Of a stretch of 64,000 nt of DNA, positions 35,227-45,197 are shown piece after piece. How positions within the stretch are numbered: the first letter of the stretch is position 1; every line of letters begins with the position of its first letter. The stretch lies in assembly GCA_051208035.1 (NCBI GenBank), contig JBPJFZ010000001.1:186001-250000 (forward strand), given 5' to 3'. The translations under genes and the position numbers were made by a program. The DNA is from JACKOB01 sp024234575 (GTDB lineage: Bacteria; Pseudomonadota; Gammaproteobacteria; Pseudomonadales; Oleiphilaceae). Below the pieces are notes generated by a model. That model was given only the letters and a program-made list of their open reading frames with translations. It had not been told where the DNA came from and searched no databases.

Positions 35227-36027
35227 TTACGCCCCCTTTCGAACACGATCCAGATATTTTTGGAATCCCATCTCGCCTAACCAGAAGTGAAGTAGGTTCG
35301 TCACACCGCGGCTGGTAAGACTTGCTCCTGATAACGCATCTACGCCGTAAACCGCTTCCGGCTTGCTGTTATCAACGCCCCCCTTAACCAGGTGAATCTT
35401 AGGCTCACCACTGTCATCCAGGTCATAAACGCGTTTGCCTGGCCACATAGCCTTCCACTTTGGATTATCAACTTCACCACCCAGTCCTGGTGTTTCAGCA
35501 TGCTGATAAAACCCTAAACCTGCAACTGTGTTTGCGTCCCCCTTCAAGGCAATAAAGCCATACAGGGTGGACCACAAGCCGTATCCATGGACAGGAAGAA
35601 CTATTGTTTCGACAACACCATTTTCAATTAATAGATAGACCTTCGCATATTTTTCACGACGCTTAATACTCGCAATATCCTTTGAGGCATCAAGCAGTGA
35701 GGACATCGAAGGATCTTTAGCACCTCTTTTCTGGTCATATGCAATGGCTGAAGGTTTGCCGACTACAGCAGGCTCAATATATTCACCGCTATCAAGATCA
35801 ATTAACTTTGGCGTTACCCGCTCAAAAGTCTTTTCAATCTCAGCGCTTGAAGCACCCTCTTTTAAAATACCAGCAGCGGCCAGGATATTCATTTTCAGGT
35901 TAAGCGTTTTATTCTTTTCCTGGATAGGTCGAAGCAGTACAACTGATGCGGCAACAACAATCGCGCATACAATACATAGCAACAGAGCAACGGTTATGGT
36001 TTTTTGAACAGATTCTTTATTAGACAC
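35227..36027 (-). CDS. nqrC: Na+-NQR subunit C (covalent FMN)
   Basis: A 266-residue subunit with an N-terminal helix (about 12-32) and a periplasmic FMN-binding domain. The flavinylation motif SGASLTSRG, whose threonine carries FMN, is near the C-terminus. It overlaps the nqrB stop region by eight bases. ApbE in the same operon is the expected flavin transferase. Confidence 0.97.
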   Translation of the reverse strand: MSNKESVQKTITVALLLCIVCAIVVAASVVLLRPIQEKNKTLNLKMNILAAAGILKEGASSAEIEKTFERVTPKLIDLDSGEYIEPAVVGKPSAIAYDQKRGAKDPSMSSLLDASKDIASIKRREKYAKVYLLIENGVVETIVLPVHGYGLWSTLYGFIALKGDANTVAGLGFYQHAETPGLGGEVDNPKWKAMWPGKRVYDLDDSGEPKIHLVKGGVDNSKPEAVYGVDALSGASLTSRGVTNLLHFWLGEMGFQKYLDRVRKGA

Positions 36028-37219
36028 GTGCTAACCTCCGTTTGATGTTGGCTTGAATAACCACGTAGTCGATATAAGGTGCAAATAGATTGGCAAACAG
36101 TATTGCCAACATCATGCCCTCTGGGAATGCCGGATTTACAACCCTTATTAGCACCACCATTACACCAATTAGCGCACCGAATACCCACTTCCCAGTATTA
36201 GTCATGGAAGCTGAAACCGGATCCGTTGCCATAAAGATCATCCCGAAAGCGAAACCACCTATAACGAAATGCCAATGAGGGGGGACACCGAACATTGGAT
36301 TAGTCTCAGAACCAATCGCGTTAAACAAAAATGCAGTCGCGATCATTCCTAACATTACGCCAGAAACTATTCGCCAAGATGCTATTTTTGACACAAGCAG
36401 AACAACGCCACCAATCAGAATAGCTAATGTGGAGGTTTCACCAACTGACCCTTGCACTGTTCCGATGAAAGCATCAAACCAGGATATGCTCTGGCTAATG
36501 GCTTCTACGCCACCTGAAGCGCCCAAGCTCAATGCCGTCGCACCGCTGAAGCCATCAACAGCTGTCCAGACAGTATCGCCAGAAATTTCGGCAGGATAAG
36601 CGAAGAACAAAAATGCCCTTCCGGTTAAAGCCGGGTTGAGGAAGTTTTTACCAGTTCCGCCAAACACTTCTTTACCAATCACTACACCAAAGGAAATACC
36701 CAGAGCCACCTGCCACAATGGAATTGTGGGAGGACAGATCAGCGCAAAAAGTATTGATGTCACGAAGAAGCCTTCATTAACTTCATGACCACGCACCATC
36801 GCAAACAATACTTCCCAAAACCCACCAACCACAAACGTAACGAGGTATATAGGCAAGAAATAAACGGCACCGTAAATCATGTTATCCCAAATGCTGCCAG
36901 GATCATTTCCTGCCAACAGCGCGATAATTGTGCTGTGCCAATCGGCACTCATCGCCAGAGAGTTTGCCGCCAAATAGGAATTGGCTTGCAAGCCAACGTT
37001 ATACATCCCGAAAAACATCGCAGGAAACGCACAAAACCAAACAGTAATCATGATGCGCTTAAGATCTACACCATCACGAACATGCGACGTTGATGACGTA
37101 ACAGATTTAGGCGTGTAGAAAATAGTGTCCGCCGCTTCATAAAGGGCGTACCACTTCTCATACTTGCCACCCTTTTCAAAGTGGGGTTCGATTTTATCTA
37201 AGATTTGTCTTAATGACAT
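36020..37219 (-). CDS. nqrB: Na+-NQR subunit B (covalent FMN, ubiquinone side)
   Basis: A 399-residue membrane subunit. The covalent FMN attachment motif GFSGATALSLG is present (SGAT, threonine linked to FMN). The subunit also carries riboflavin and forms the core of the sodium channel. The start lies two bases after the nqrA stop codon. Confidence 0.97.
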   Translation of the reverse strand: MSLRQILDKIEPHFEKGGKYEKWYALYEAADTIFYTPKSVTSSTSHVRDGVDLKRIMITVWFCAFPAMFFGMYNVGLQANSYLAANSLAMSADWHSTIIALLAGNDPGSIWDNMIYGAVYFLPIYLVTFVVGGFWEVLFAMVRGHEVNEGFFVTSILFALICPPTIPLWQVALGISFGVVIGKEVFGGTGKNFLNPALTGRAFLFFAYPAEISGDTVWTAVDGFSGATALSLGASGGVEAISQSISWFDAFIGTVQGSVGETSTLAILIGGVVLLVSKIASWRIVSGVMLGMIATAFLFNAIGSETNPMFGVPPHWHFVIGGFAFGMIFMATDPVSASMTNTGKWVFGALIGVMVVLIRVVNPAFPEGMMLAILFANLFAPYIDYVVIQANIKRRLARV

Positions 37220-37221
37220 AA

Positions 37222-38565
37222 TTAACCCTCTTTCTCGATGCGGCTCAGGTTATCCCGAAGAATTGGACCATACTCGTATTTGCCTGGGCATACGAATGTG
37301 CATAACGCCAAATCTTCCTCATCAAGCTCAAGGCAACCAAGCTTTTGGGACATATCGGTATCGCCAACTATCAAAGAGCGTAGTAGCTGCGTCGGAAGAA
37401 TATCTAAAGGCATAACTTCTTCATAAGTGCCGACAGGCACCATTGCACGCTCACTACCGTTAGTAGTGGTGGTAAAGTTAAACAACTTACCTTTGGTTAA
37501 ACTGGAGAGGTAAATATTCAGTTTAGAGAATTTATTTGCGCCAGGTGACAACCACCCCAGAAATTCACGTTTATCCCCTTCCTCAAGCACACTTACCTGA
37601 TTAGCATAACGGCCAAGGTAAGCCGCAACACCTCTGGCGCTTCTGCCACCGAAAATTGACCCAGAGATAATACGATTCCCCGTGGATGCATTTAATTCAC
37701 CGTCACATAGCTCTGTTAACGACGCCCCCAATCGAGTACGAACAAGGCGAGGTTTGTTCACCTTTGGACCAGCCAGCGCAACAACGCGCTCCACCGACAA
37801 TTCACCGGTTGTAAACAGGCGGCCGATTGCGATGACATCCTGGTACCCAATGTGCCATACCGACTTGGTTGCTGATACAGGGTCAATAAAATGGATGTGG
37901 GTGCCAACGTTGCCAGCCGGATGCACACCACCGAACTGCTTTTGTTCGACGACAGAGTCCGTCGCGATACCCACTGCGTTGCCTTTGCCGCAAACAAACA
38001 CTTTACCGTTTGTTAGCTTTTTCACCACCTCTAAGCCGTTGTTAAAGTCCTTGATGGAGGCTTTAACAATAACTTCTGGGTCAGCGGCTAATGGGTTGGT
38101 GTCCATTAGCGAAATGAAAATTGAGTTTGGCACCGCGTCAACGGCTGGTGTTCTGCTATATGGGCGAGTTCTGATTGCTGTCCATAGACCAGATTCTAAT
38201 AGATTTTTAACAACTTGCTCGCGATCTAACTTAATCAGATCTGCTTCTGCGTATTTATCAAACTGAACAGCATCATCACCGTCAATCTCTATAACGATAG
38301 ACTGAAAAACACGACGTTCGCCACGATTGATTTCGATAACGGTTCCGGCCGCTGGCGAAGTGTGACGAACACCCGGTGTTCTTTTATCTTCGAACAGTAG
38401 CTGACCGCGCTTGACTTTGTCTCCCACCTGAACAGACATCGTTGGTTTCATACCATTAAAGTCGAACCCTATCACAGCGACTCGACTAACAGTTTTACCT
38501 TCGGATATGTTTTGTTCAGGCGCACCCGTTATGGGCAGATCCAGGCCTTTCTGAATTTTGATCAT
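37222..38565 (-). CDS. nqrA: Na+-NQR subunit A
   Basis: A 447-residue soluble subunit on the cytoplasmic face, first in the operon, implicated in quinone binding. The N-terminus (IKIQKGLDLPITGAP) and the following segments match the family over its full length. Confidence 0.97.
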   Translation of the reverse strand: MIKIQKGLDLPITGAPEQNISEGKTVSRVAVIGFDFNGMKPTMSVQVGDKVKRGQLLFEDKRTPGVRHTSPAAGTVIEINRGERRVFQSIVIEIDGDDAVQFDKYAEADLIKLDREQVVKNLLESGLWTAIRTRPYSRTPAVDAVPNSIFISLMDTNPLAADPEVIVKASIKDFNNGLEVVKKLTNGKVFVCGKGNAVGIATDSVVEQKQFGGVHPAGNVGTHIHFIDPVSATKSVWHIGYQDVIAIGRLFTTGELSVERVVALAGPKVNKPRLVRTRLGASLTELCDGELNASTGNRIISGSIFGGRSARGVAAYLGRYANQVSVLEEGDKREFLGWLSPGANKFSKLNIYLSSLTKGKLFNFTTTTNGSERAMVPVGTYEEVMPLDILPTQLLRSLIVGDTDMSQKLGCLELDEEDLALCTFVCPGKYEYGPILRDNLSRIEKEG

Positions 38566-38899
38566 TAGCCTCGCCTAAATAGTAAAAAAAGTGAATTTTA
38601 CGTTAGCTGACTGCTAGGATGCTTGATCCTAATCTAGTGGCGCAAACTTAGCGGCTCCCGACACACCAAGTCACTCAACTGACGTACCAAAAAATCGTGA
38701 CAATTATAAAGACGCATATCCCAATTTTCCAGACAAGGACCTTAAATAGTTAGGCTATCTGGACAATCTAACGGGAAACTCATGAAAGAATAGTGTGTTT
38801 TTTAATAAGAAGAAGAAAAACTTACGATAATTAGCACTTTTAAGAGAAGGCTCCGTGCCAAAGTAAATGCAACTCTGGCACGGAAAACGGATCTAATTA
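38566..38899. other. Intergenic region between nqrA and gap
   Basis: It serves as the nqr leader and the gap 3' end. It holds the hairpin at 38853-38883, a TATAAT on the complement at 38703-38708 that could be the nqr -10 (no good -35 at 17 bases), and a small TAGGAT/ATCCTA hairpin at 38615-38631 inside the presumed nqr leader. No gene is seen. Confidence 0.5.
38853..38883 (-). terminator. Hairpin after gap
   Basis: CCGTGCCA and TGGCACGG pair perfectly, and AGT/ACT extend the stem inward after one mismatch. It begins 17 bases after the gap stop codon on the complement; the following T-rich tract is short. Confidence 0.65.
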
Positions 38900-40369
38900 C
38901 TACATTGACTGCGGAAACGAAGGATAATTAACACCCGCCATCTGGTTTACCACCCGAACCACCTGAGCACTGTAACCTGCCTCATTGTCGTACCACACAT
39001 ACAACACTGCTCGATTACCACTTACGATAGTTGCCTGGGCATCTACGATACCGGCATGCCGCGAGCCAACAAAGTCAGATGAAACAACTTCTGGTGAGTT
39101 CGTGAAATCGATCTGACGCCGCAAATCAGAGTGCAAAGAAACATCTCTAAGGAAATCATTCAGGGCTTCACGACTGGTTTCTTTCGCCAGATTCAGGTTA
39201 AGAATAGCCATTGATACGTTTGGCGTAGGTACCCTGATCGCATTACCAGTCAGCCGGCCAGCCATTTCTGGCAATGCTTTTGCCACTGCACTTGCTGCAC
39301 CGGTTTCAGTCAACACCATGTTCAACGCGGCACTTCGGCCACGTCGTGTACCTTTGTGGTAGTTGTCAATCAGGTTTTGATCGTTGGTGTAGGCATGAAC
39401 AGTTTCGACATGACCACTGACCACACCAAATTTGTCATGGACTACTTTCAATACAGGCGTAATGGCATTTGTAGTACAAGATGCTGCAGAAACGATTTTG
39501 TCTGCATCGGTAATCAGGTCATTATTGATACCATAAACTATATTCTTGATATCACCTTTGCCCGGGGCAGTTAACAGAACTCGCGAAACACCCTTTGACT
39601 GAAGGTGCAATCCTAAACCTTTCTCATCACGCCACTTTCCGGTGTTATCAATGACGATCGCACGGGAAATACCATATTTCGTATAATCTACTTTGTCCGG
39701 ACCATCTGAATAAATAACCTGGATATAGTTACCGTTCACTATCAATGCTTTGTTTTCTGAATCAACGGAAATAGTGCCATTAAATGGCCCATGGACAGAG
39801 TCTCGACGCAACAAGCTTGCGCGCTTTTCGAGATCGTTGTCTGCACCACCATCTCGCACAACAATAGCGCGCAAACGAAGGTTATTACCGCCGCCTGCTT
39901 TTTCCACGAGAATTCTGGTCAACAAACGACCTATCCGACCAAAACCATACAAGACGATATCTTTGGTCTCTTCGCCTTTGTTGTGTGCATCTTCGGCATC
40001 AAACTTATCAACGACTGGCGCAACCTCGGCTTTAACAAAGTCTTCTAAAGAACCAGAACCACCTTGCTTCTTATATTTTACCGCCAGCTTGCCAATGTCG
40101 ATGTGCGCATGACCAAGGTTCAAACTATCTAATATCTGCAGCACAGGGTACGTATCACGCACAGACATCTCTGTAACTTCGACCTGGCGTACAAATCGGT
40201 GGGCTTTAAGAATGCCAATCACAGATTGATTAATGATTGCCCGTCCGTAGACAGATGTAACGATATTATTACGGCGATACAACCTACCGATTAAAGGAAT
40301 CATCGCTTCAGCAATAGTTTCACGATCTTTCCACTCTGCAAAGCATGTATCTTTGATATCCTTGCTCAC
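38900..40369 (-). CDS. gap: Long-form glyceraldehyde-3-phosphate dehydrogenase
   Basis: A 489-residue GAPDH with an extra N-terminal region of about 125 residues before the NAD-binding domain (LYGFGRIGRLLTRIL). The catalytic cysteine is in SAASCTTNAITPVL, and VRVPTPNVSMAILN and YDNEAGYSAQVVRV are typical. It interconverts glyceraldehyde-3-phosphate and 1,3-bisphosphoglycerate; long forms of this kind in Pseudomonas are regarded as gluconeogenic. Two GTG codons are possible starts; the second, at 40369, has GAGG eight bases before it, while the first overlaps that ribosome site. Confidence 0.94.
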   Translation of the reverse strand: MSKDIKDTCFAEWKDRETIAEAMIPLIGRLYRRNNIVTSVYGRAIINQSVIGILKAHRFVRQVEVTEMSVRDTYPVLQILDSLNLGHAHIDIGKLAVKYKKQGGSGSLEDFVKAEVAPVVDKFDAEDAHNKGEETKDIVLYGFGRIGRLLTRILVEKAGGGNNLRLRAIVVRDGGADNDLEKRASLLRRDSVHGPFNGTISVDSENKALIVNGNYIQVIYSDGPDKVDYTKYGISRAIVIDNTGKWRDEKGLGLHLQSKGVSRVLLTAPGKGDIKNIVYGINNDLITDADKIVSAASCTTNAITPVLKVVHDKFGVVSGHVETVHAYTNDQNLIDNYHKGTRRGRSAALNMVLTETGAASAVAKALPEMAGRLTGNAIRVPTPNVSMAILNLNLAKETSREALNDFLRDVSLHSDLRRQIDFTNSPEVVSSDFVGSRHAGIVDAQATIVSGNRAVLYVWYDNEAGYSAQVVRVVNQMAGVNYPSFPQSM

Positions 40370-40406
40370 GTTCGGCACCTCTCAGCTACGATTAAAAAAG
40401 GCGCAC

Positions 40407-40435
40407 ATTATCCTTTTCTCTACGCCTATTGGCAA
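40407..40435 (-). promoter_or_regulatory. Sigma-70 promoter of gap
   Basis: On the complement, TTGCCA, a 17-base spacer and GATAAT match the consensus at 5 of 6 positions in both boxes. The start site would be near 40400, about 30 bases before the gap start codon. Confidence 0.75.
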
Positions 40436-40443
40436 ACCCGCAG

Positions 40444-40457
40444 TGCAATATATTGCA
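40444..40457. promoter_or_regulatory. 14-bp perfect palindrome upstream of the gap promoter
   Basis: TGCAATATATTGCA is an exact palindrome lying 8 bases upstream of the gap -35 box, centred about 50 bases before the predicted start site. The position suits a transcription factor acting on gap. The cognate regulator is not identified. Confidence 0.6.
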
Positions 40458-40719
40458 AAAAACCCACACTTCACCACAGTTTCAACGCTAAGAAACCCAT
40501 AATTACGGGTTAGGGCATAGCCCTCCCCTGCTTATTCTGCGCACGAGGCACGATCCGTAAGCGACTCTGGTGTGACTTGTTAATGATTAAGCATTACCAT
40601 AGCCCACAATTTTAAAAGCACTGACTACTCCGCGGATAGGCAAGAAATCTTTCACTCAGCAGATCAATTAGAAGCTATCGGTGCCCTGACCCTTTTACTT
40701 ATTGTGATCCTATAAGCCA

Positions 40720-43700
40720 ATGAACAACGGACCTCTTTTTTCATTACCATTTACGACAAAAGCCGCAGATAAAGTTATTTGGCCCGATGTAACAGGCACT
40801 GCATTTGCCGCCGCGCTTGCTGAGAATGTAAGCAAACACCGCCAGTTTGTGGTGGTATTTACGAAAGATACTGAAAGCGCTTTGCAGCTTGAAAATGAAA
40901 TACGCTTTTTTGCCTCTCCAGGCCTGGAAATACTTGCACTACCTGATTGGGAAACGCTTCCTTATGATTTGTTTTCACCGCATCAGGATATCATTTCGCA
41001 ACGAATTCATACGCTTTCGACAATCACTAATACCGAGAGCGGGCTGCTCATTATCCCTATTTCTACCGCCCTACACCTGTTACCGCCCCAAGAACACTTG
41101 CATGGCTTTGCCCTACTATTAAAGGTAGGTGAGAAACTACGACTGGAACCCTATAAGCAACAGCTTGAGACAGCGGGATACCGACATACGGAAACAGTAT
41201 TCGAGCATGGAGAATATGCTCAACGGGGCTCTATTCTGGATATATTTCCAATGGGGAGCGACCTGCCTTTTCGTATCGAACTTTTTGATGACGAAATTGA
41301 GACGCTACGCACCTTTGACCCTGAAACCCAGCGCTCTATCGAGAAAGTTGAAGAGATCAAGCTACTCCCGGCAACAGAATTCCCCTGGGAGGCTGCTGCG
41401 CGTTCGAAATTTAAAACGCAATGGATCAGCCATTTTCCAAATGCGCCAAAAGAATCTTCTATTTTTCAGGACGTCAGTTCAGGCATCCGCCCCCCAGGGA
41501 TAGAATACTATCTGCCATTATTTTTCGACAACATGGCTACCCTGTTTGACTATTTACCAAAGACTACAACCGCAGTCATTCAAGAAGGCGTTTACGAAGC
41601 CGCCCAACATTTCTGGCTAGAAGCAGGTGAACGATTTGAAGAGCGCAGACATGATCGCATGCGCCCACTTCTGCCCCCCACCTCTCTTTTCTTTAGTGTT
41701 GATGAGTTTTTTGCTCGATTAAAGGCGTTTCCACAGATAAAGCAAACCTCAACGGCATCTGAAAACCGCATCGAAAATCCGGCCATCAAAACGATTACCG
41801 ATATTGCCATAGACTCTCGTCTGAAAGACCCGCTAATACGTCTAAAGACACTTATCGAGTCAACACACGCAGAAGCCACAAACGCAAAGATATTGATTTG
41901 TGCCGAGTCAACTGGCCGGCGCGAAGTCATCAGCGATCTTTTGAAAGATCACGCCATCCAGGTAACGCCTGTTGCGAACTGGCAAGAGTTTCTTGATAGC
42001 CGTTCAACGTCAGATATCCATATTTGCACCGGATTTATTGTTAACAGCTTTCAATCGCCTCACGCCAAACTTACCGTATTGTCAGAGGCGTCTCTTTATG
42101 GTCAGCGCGTTGCGCAAAGTCGGCGCAGAAAAACGCAAGATAATACCGAGTCCATCTTTAAAAGCCTGACGGAACTTACTATTGGCTCTCCTGTTGTGCA
42201 TATCGACCATGGCGTTGGACGATACCAAGGGTTGCAATGCCTGGACATCGACGGTCAAACCAACGAATTTCTTACATTAGTCTATGCAGATGAAGCAAAG
42301 CTCTACGTACCCGTAACATCGCTTCATCTCATCTCTCGATATAGCGGCACAGATAACAACCTTGCCCCGTTACACAAGCTTGGTACAGATAAGTGGTCTG
42401 CGGCCAAAGAAAAAGCCTTAGAAAAAATACGAGATACTGCGGCCGAATTGCTTGAGATCTACGCTAAGCGGGATGCACAAAAGGGTTTTGCATTTTCTCA
42501 CCCCAAGGATGCCTATTTCGCATTTTGCCAAAACTTCCCTTTTGAAGAGACACCGGACCAGATGGCAGCGATAGAGGCTGTCGAGAAAGATATGCTGTCC
42601 ACGAAATGCATGGATCGCCTAGTTTGTGGAGATGTCGGCTTTGGCAAAACAGAAGTGGCCATGCGAGCAGCTTTCCTGGCGGCATACTCCGGTAAACAGG
42701 TTGCCGTGCTGGCACCCACTACACTGTTAGCGCAGCAACACTTTCAATCATTTTCTGACAGATTCTCTGACACACCAGTGAAGGTTGATGTCATATCCAG
42801 ATTCAAAAATGCCGGCGAACAAAACACAGCACTGGAAAGCATGGCCCAAGGTAAAACCGATATCATCATCGGCACCCACAAACTGCTGCAACCAGGCGTG
42901 AAATTCAAAAACCTCGGACTATTGATCATAGACGAAGAGCATCGCTTTGGTGTCCAACAAAAAGAAAGAATGAAAGCGCTCCGAACTGAGGTCGATATCC
43001 TGGCACTAACAGCCACCCCCATACCTCGCACATTAAACATGGCAATGGGCGGAATACGCGATCTATCCATTATCGCAACGCCCCCGGCGAAGCGATTATC
43101 AGTTAAAACCTTTGTTCGCCAACACGAAGATAGCCTGATAAAAGAGGCCATCCTCCGTGAAATTCTTCGGGGAGGGCAAGTTTTCTTTTTGCACAATGAC
43201 GTGAAAACCATTGAGAAAATCGCTGATGAAATCAGCACGCTAACCCCCGAGGCAAGGGTAACAGTTGCCCATGGGCAAATGCGCGAAAGCAGGCTAGAGC
43301 AAGTAATGTCTGACTTTTATCACAAGCGTTTTAATGTATTAGTGTGTACCACTATTATAGAAACCGGTATCGATATCCCTAGTGCCAACACGATTATCAT
43401 CGCGCGCGCGGATAAGTTCGGCCTCGCCCAACTACACCAGCTTAGAGGACGCGTTGGCAGATCCCATCACCAGGCATACGCGTTTTTATTAACGCCTCCG
43501 CAAAAAGCCATGACAGCCGATGCGGTGAAACGCCTTGAAGCGATCACGCTATCTCAAGATTTAGGCGCTGGGTTTGCCTTAGCAACGCACGACCTGGAAA
43601 TTCGTGGCGCAGGAGAACTGCTTGGGGAAGAACAGAGTGGCCAAATTCAAAGCGTTGGCTTTTCGTTATATATGGAGTTGCTCGAACAAACCGTTGAAGC

Positions 43701-44190
43701 CCTGCAGTCAGGTAAAAGCCCTGATCTTGCAACGCCATTCAAACATGGCACCGAAGTTAACTTGCGATTACCAGCGATCATTCCGGAAGAGTATCTTCCT
43801 GATGTACACACAAGACTCATTCTTTATAAAAGAATCGCCAACGCTAAAACTAAAACCGCCTTATCTGACATCCAATCTGAAATTATCGACCGCTTCGGCA
43901 TCCTGCCAGAACAGGTAAAACTGCTGATTAAACAAACTCGATTAAAATTACGGGCAGAAAAAGCAGGAATAAGCAAAATTGACGCGGGCGATACAAAGGG
44001 GAAAATTACCTTTGCGAAAGAAACCGCCGTCGATCCTTTTGTTATCGTGCAATTGGTACAGAAAAATGCGACACGTTTTGGGTTAAGCTCTGGCAATGAA
44101 CTTAGTTTTCAACTGAAAACCTCGAATCCAAATGATAAACTCCAGGAAATTAATGACATACTCAACTTATTGGGCGTTGGCGACAAATGA
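40720..44190 (+). CDS. mfd: Transcription-repair coupling factor
   Basis: A 1156-residue DNA translocase that removes stalled RNA polymerase and recruits UvrA. The UvrB-like N-terminal module (residues 1-340), the RNA polymerase-interacting domain (about 475-545, GSPVVHIDHGVGRYQG), the RecG-like motor (Walker A CGDVGFGKTEV, DEEH box IIDEEHRFG, LTATPIPRTLNMAM, RGRVGRSHHQAYAFLL) and the C-terminal regulatory domain are all present. Confidence 0.97.
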   Translation: MNNGPLFSLPFTTKAADKVIWPDVTGTAFAAALAENVSKHRQFVVVFTKDTESALQLENEIRFFASPGLEILALPDWETLPYDLFSPHQDIISQRIHTLSTITNTESGLLIIPISTALHLLPPQEHLHGFALLLKVGEKLRLEPYKQQLETAGYRHTETVFEHGEYAQRGSILDIFPMGSDLPFRIELFDDEIETLRTFDPETQRSIEKVEEIKLLPATEFPWEAAARSKFKTQWISHFPNAPKESSIFQDVSSGIRPPGIEYYLPLFFDNMATLFDYLPKTTTAVIQEGVYEAAQHFWLEAGERFEERRHDRMRPLLPPTSLFFSVDEFFARLKAFPQIKQTSTASENRIENPAIKTITDIAIDSRLKDPLIRLKTLIESTHAEATNAKILICAESTGRREVISDLLKDHAIQVTPVANWQEFLDSRSTSDIHICTGFIVNSFQSPHAKLTVLSEASLYGQRVAQSRRRKTQDNTESIFKSLTELTIGSPVVHIDHGVGRYQGLQCLDIDGQTNEFLTLVYADEAKLYVPVTSLHLISRYSGTDNNLAPLHKLGTDKWSAAKEKALEKIRDTAAELLEIYAKRDAQKGFAFSHPKDAYFAFCQNFPFEETPDQMAAIEAVEKDMLSTKCMDRLVCGDVGFGKTEVAMRAAFLAAYSGKQVAVLAPTTLLAQQHFQSFSDRFSDTPVKVDVISRFKNAGEQNTALESMAQGKTDIIIGTHKLLQPGVKFKNLGLLIIDEEHRFGVQQKERMKALRTEVDILALTATPIPRTLNMAMGGIRDLSIIATPPAKRLSVKTFVRQHEDSLIKEAILREILRGGQVFFLHNDVKTIEKIADEISTLTPEARVTVAHGQMRESRLEQVMSDFYHKRFNVLVCTTIIETGIDIPSANTIIIARADKFGLAQLHQLRGRVGRSHHQAYAFLLTPPQKAMTADAVKRLEAITLSQDLGAGFALATHDLEIRGAGELLGEEQSGQIQSVGFSLYMELLEQTVEALQSGKSPDLATPFKHGTEVNLRLPAIIPEEYLPDVHTRLILYKRIANAKTKTALSDIQSEIIDRFGILPEQVKLLIKQTRLKLRAEKAGISKIDAGDTKGKITFAKETAVDPFVIVQLVQKNATRFGLSSGNELSFQLKTSNPNDKLQEINDILNLLGVGDK

Positions 44191-44280
44191 TCAGTTCCAA
44201 TAAAGCTGCGAAGTTGCTGATTAATTCGACAAATTTAAAATCGCCTTGCCGTTTCACCGATAACTAAGACTATGGTACCT

Positions 44281-45192
44281 ATGAAAAAAATTTTGATTGC
44301 ACTGCTAATGGTTATCAGCCCATGGTCTTTTGCTGAGGCTCAACCCACTGAGACCGTAATTGATGAGAACTGGTATCAAATTGAGCTGCTCGTCTTCAAG
44401 AACAATAATGCTTACGATTATTTAATCGACCTGCCTATCGCTGGTGAGCCTAGAACAACCTACGAGCGTCACTACTCACTCGTTCAAGGAACGGCACTGA
44501 GCCCGCTACAACTGCCTCTCATCGACGCGAACCGGCTATCCATCCACTCTTCTGCCAGAGCGCTTACAATAAGCAGGAAATATTCACCCATTTTCACCGC
44601 CGGATGGAAAATGTACTTGCCCGGTGAGCAAGAAGAAGTACCCATAAGAATTGAAGGTGGCGAAGAATTTGAAGGACGTCACGAGTTGGAAGGTTTTGTA
44701 ACCGTCAAGCGGAACCGGTACCTGCATTTAGAAGCAGATCTCGCCTTAATCAGCTACGAAATAGCCGAGAAGATCGATGAAACCAACATCATGGACACAA
44801 TCATGAATCCAGATAGTTCCATCAATCATCTATTTCAAAACCAGCAAACACCCCTAAACACACAATCTCAATCCGTGTCTGTTGAGCATTCGTCACTGCC
44901 AACTGGCACAACCAATGGCTACGACAGCTTCACAACAGACTATGACTTCAGCACGCAACAAGTATCGCCCTATGTTGCGAAAAACCATCAACATTTGAAA
45001 GAATCTCGACGAATGCGAAGTGGCGAATTACACTATCTCGACCACCCGTCTTTCGGCGTGCTGATTAGAATTAACGGAACGTCTGCGCCGGTTAAAGAGG
45101 CTCCGGCCCCTTTGCAAGAGACATCGCTCGAACCCCAACCAGATAGTGATCCAACGACACAGACAAATACGGCGATACCACAGAGCAGGTAA
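44281..45192 (+). CDS. csiV: Periplasmic peptidoglycan-binding protein CsiV
   Basis: A 303-residue exported protein. A signal peptide (about 1-20) precedes ENWYQIELLVFKN, the diagnostic opening of CsiV (DUF2803). A conserved middle segment includes LEGFVTVKRNRYLHLEADL, and the tail is low-complexity, rich in proline, threonine and glutamine. In Vibrio, CsiV binds peptidoglycan and supports wall synthesis. Another in-frame ATG three codons upstream (44272) is possible; neither has a clear ribosome site. It follows mfd, as in Pseudomonas. Confidence 0.87.
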   Translation: MKKILIALLMVISPWSFAEAQPTETVIDENWYQIELLVFKNNNAYDYLIDLPIAGEPRTTYERHYSLVQGTALSPLQLPLIDANRLSIHSSARALTISRKYSPIFTAGWKMYLPGEQEEVPIRIEGGEEFEGRHELEGFVTVKRNRYLHLEADLALISYEIAEKIDETNIMDTIMNPDSSINHLFQNQQTPLNTQSQSVSVEHSSLPTGTTNGYDSFTTDYDFSTQQVSPYVAKNHQHLKESRRMRSGELHYLDHPSFGVLIRINGTSAPVKEAPAPLQETSLEPQPDSDPTTQTNTAIPQSR

Positions 45193-45197
45193 TAAGC

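Larger units (their letters stand above)
40370..40719. other. Divergent region between gap and mfd
   Basis: It holds the gap promoter and a 14-bp palindrome, both described separately. On the mfd side I see an AACCC/GGGTT inverted repeat near 40500 but no promoter I can defend. Confidence 0.5.

Noticed and set aside
37682..38266. 194-codon plus-strand open frame
   Set aside because: It is antisense to nqrA, has no ribosome site and no family resemblance; codon pattern reflects the nqrA frame.
42744..43238. 164-codon minus-strand open frame
   Set aside because: Antisense to the mfd motor domain; no independent signal of coding.
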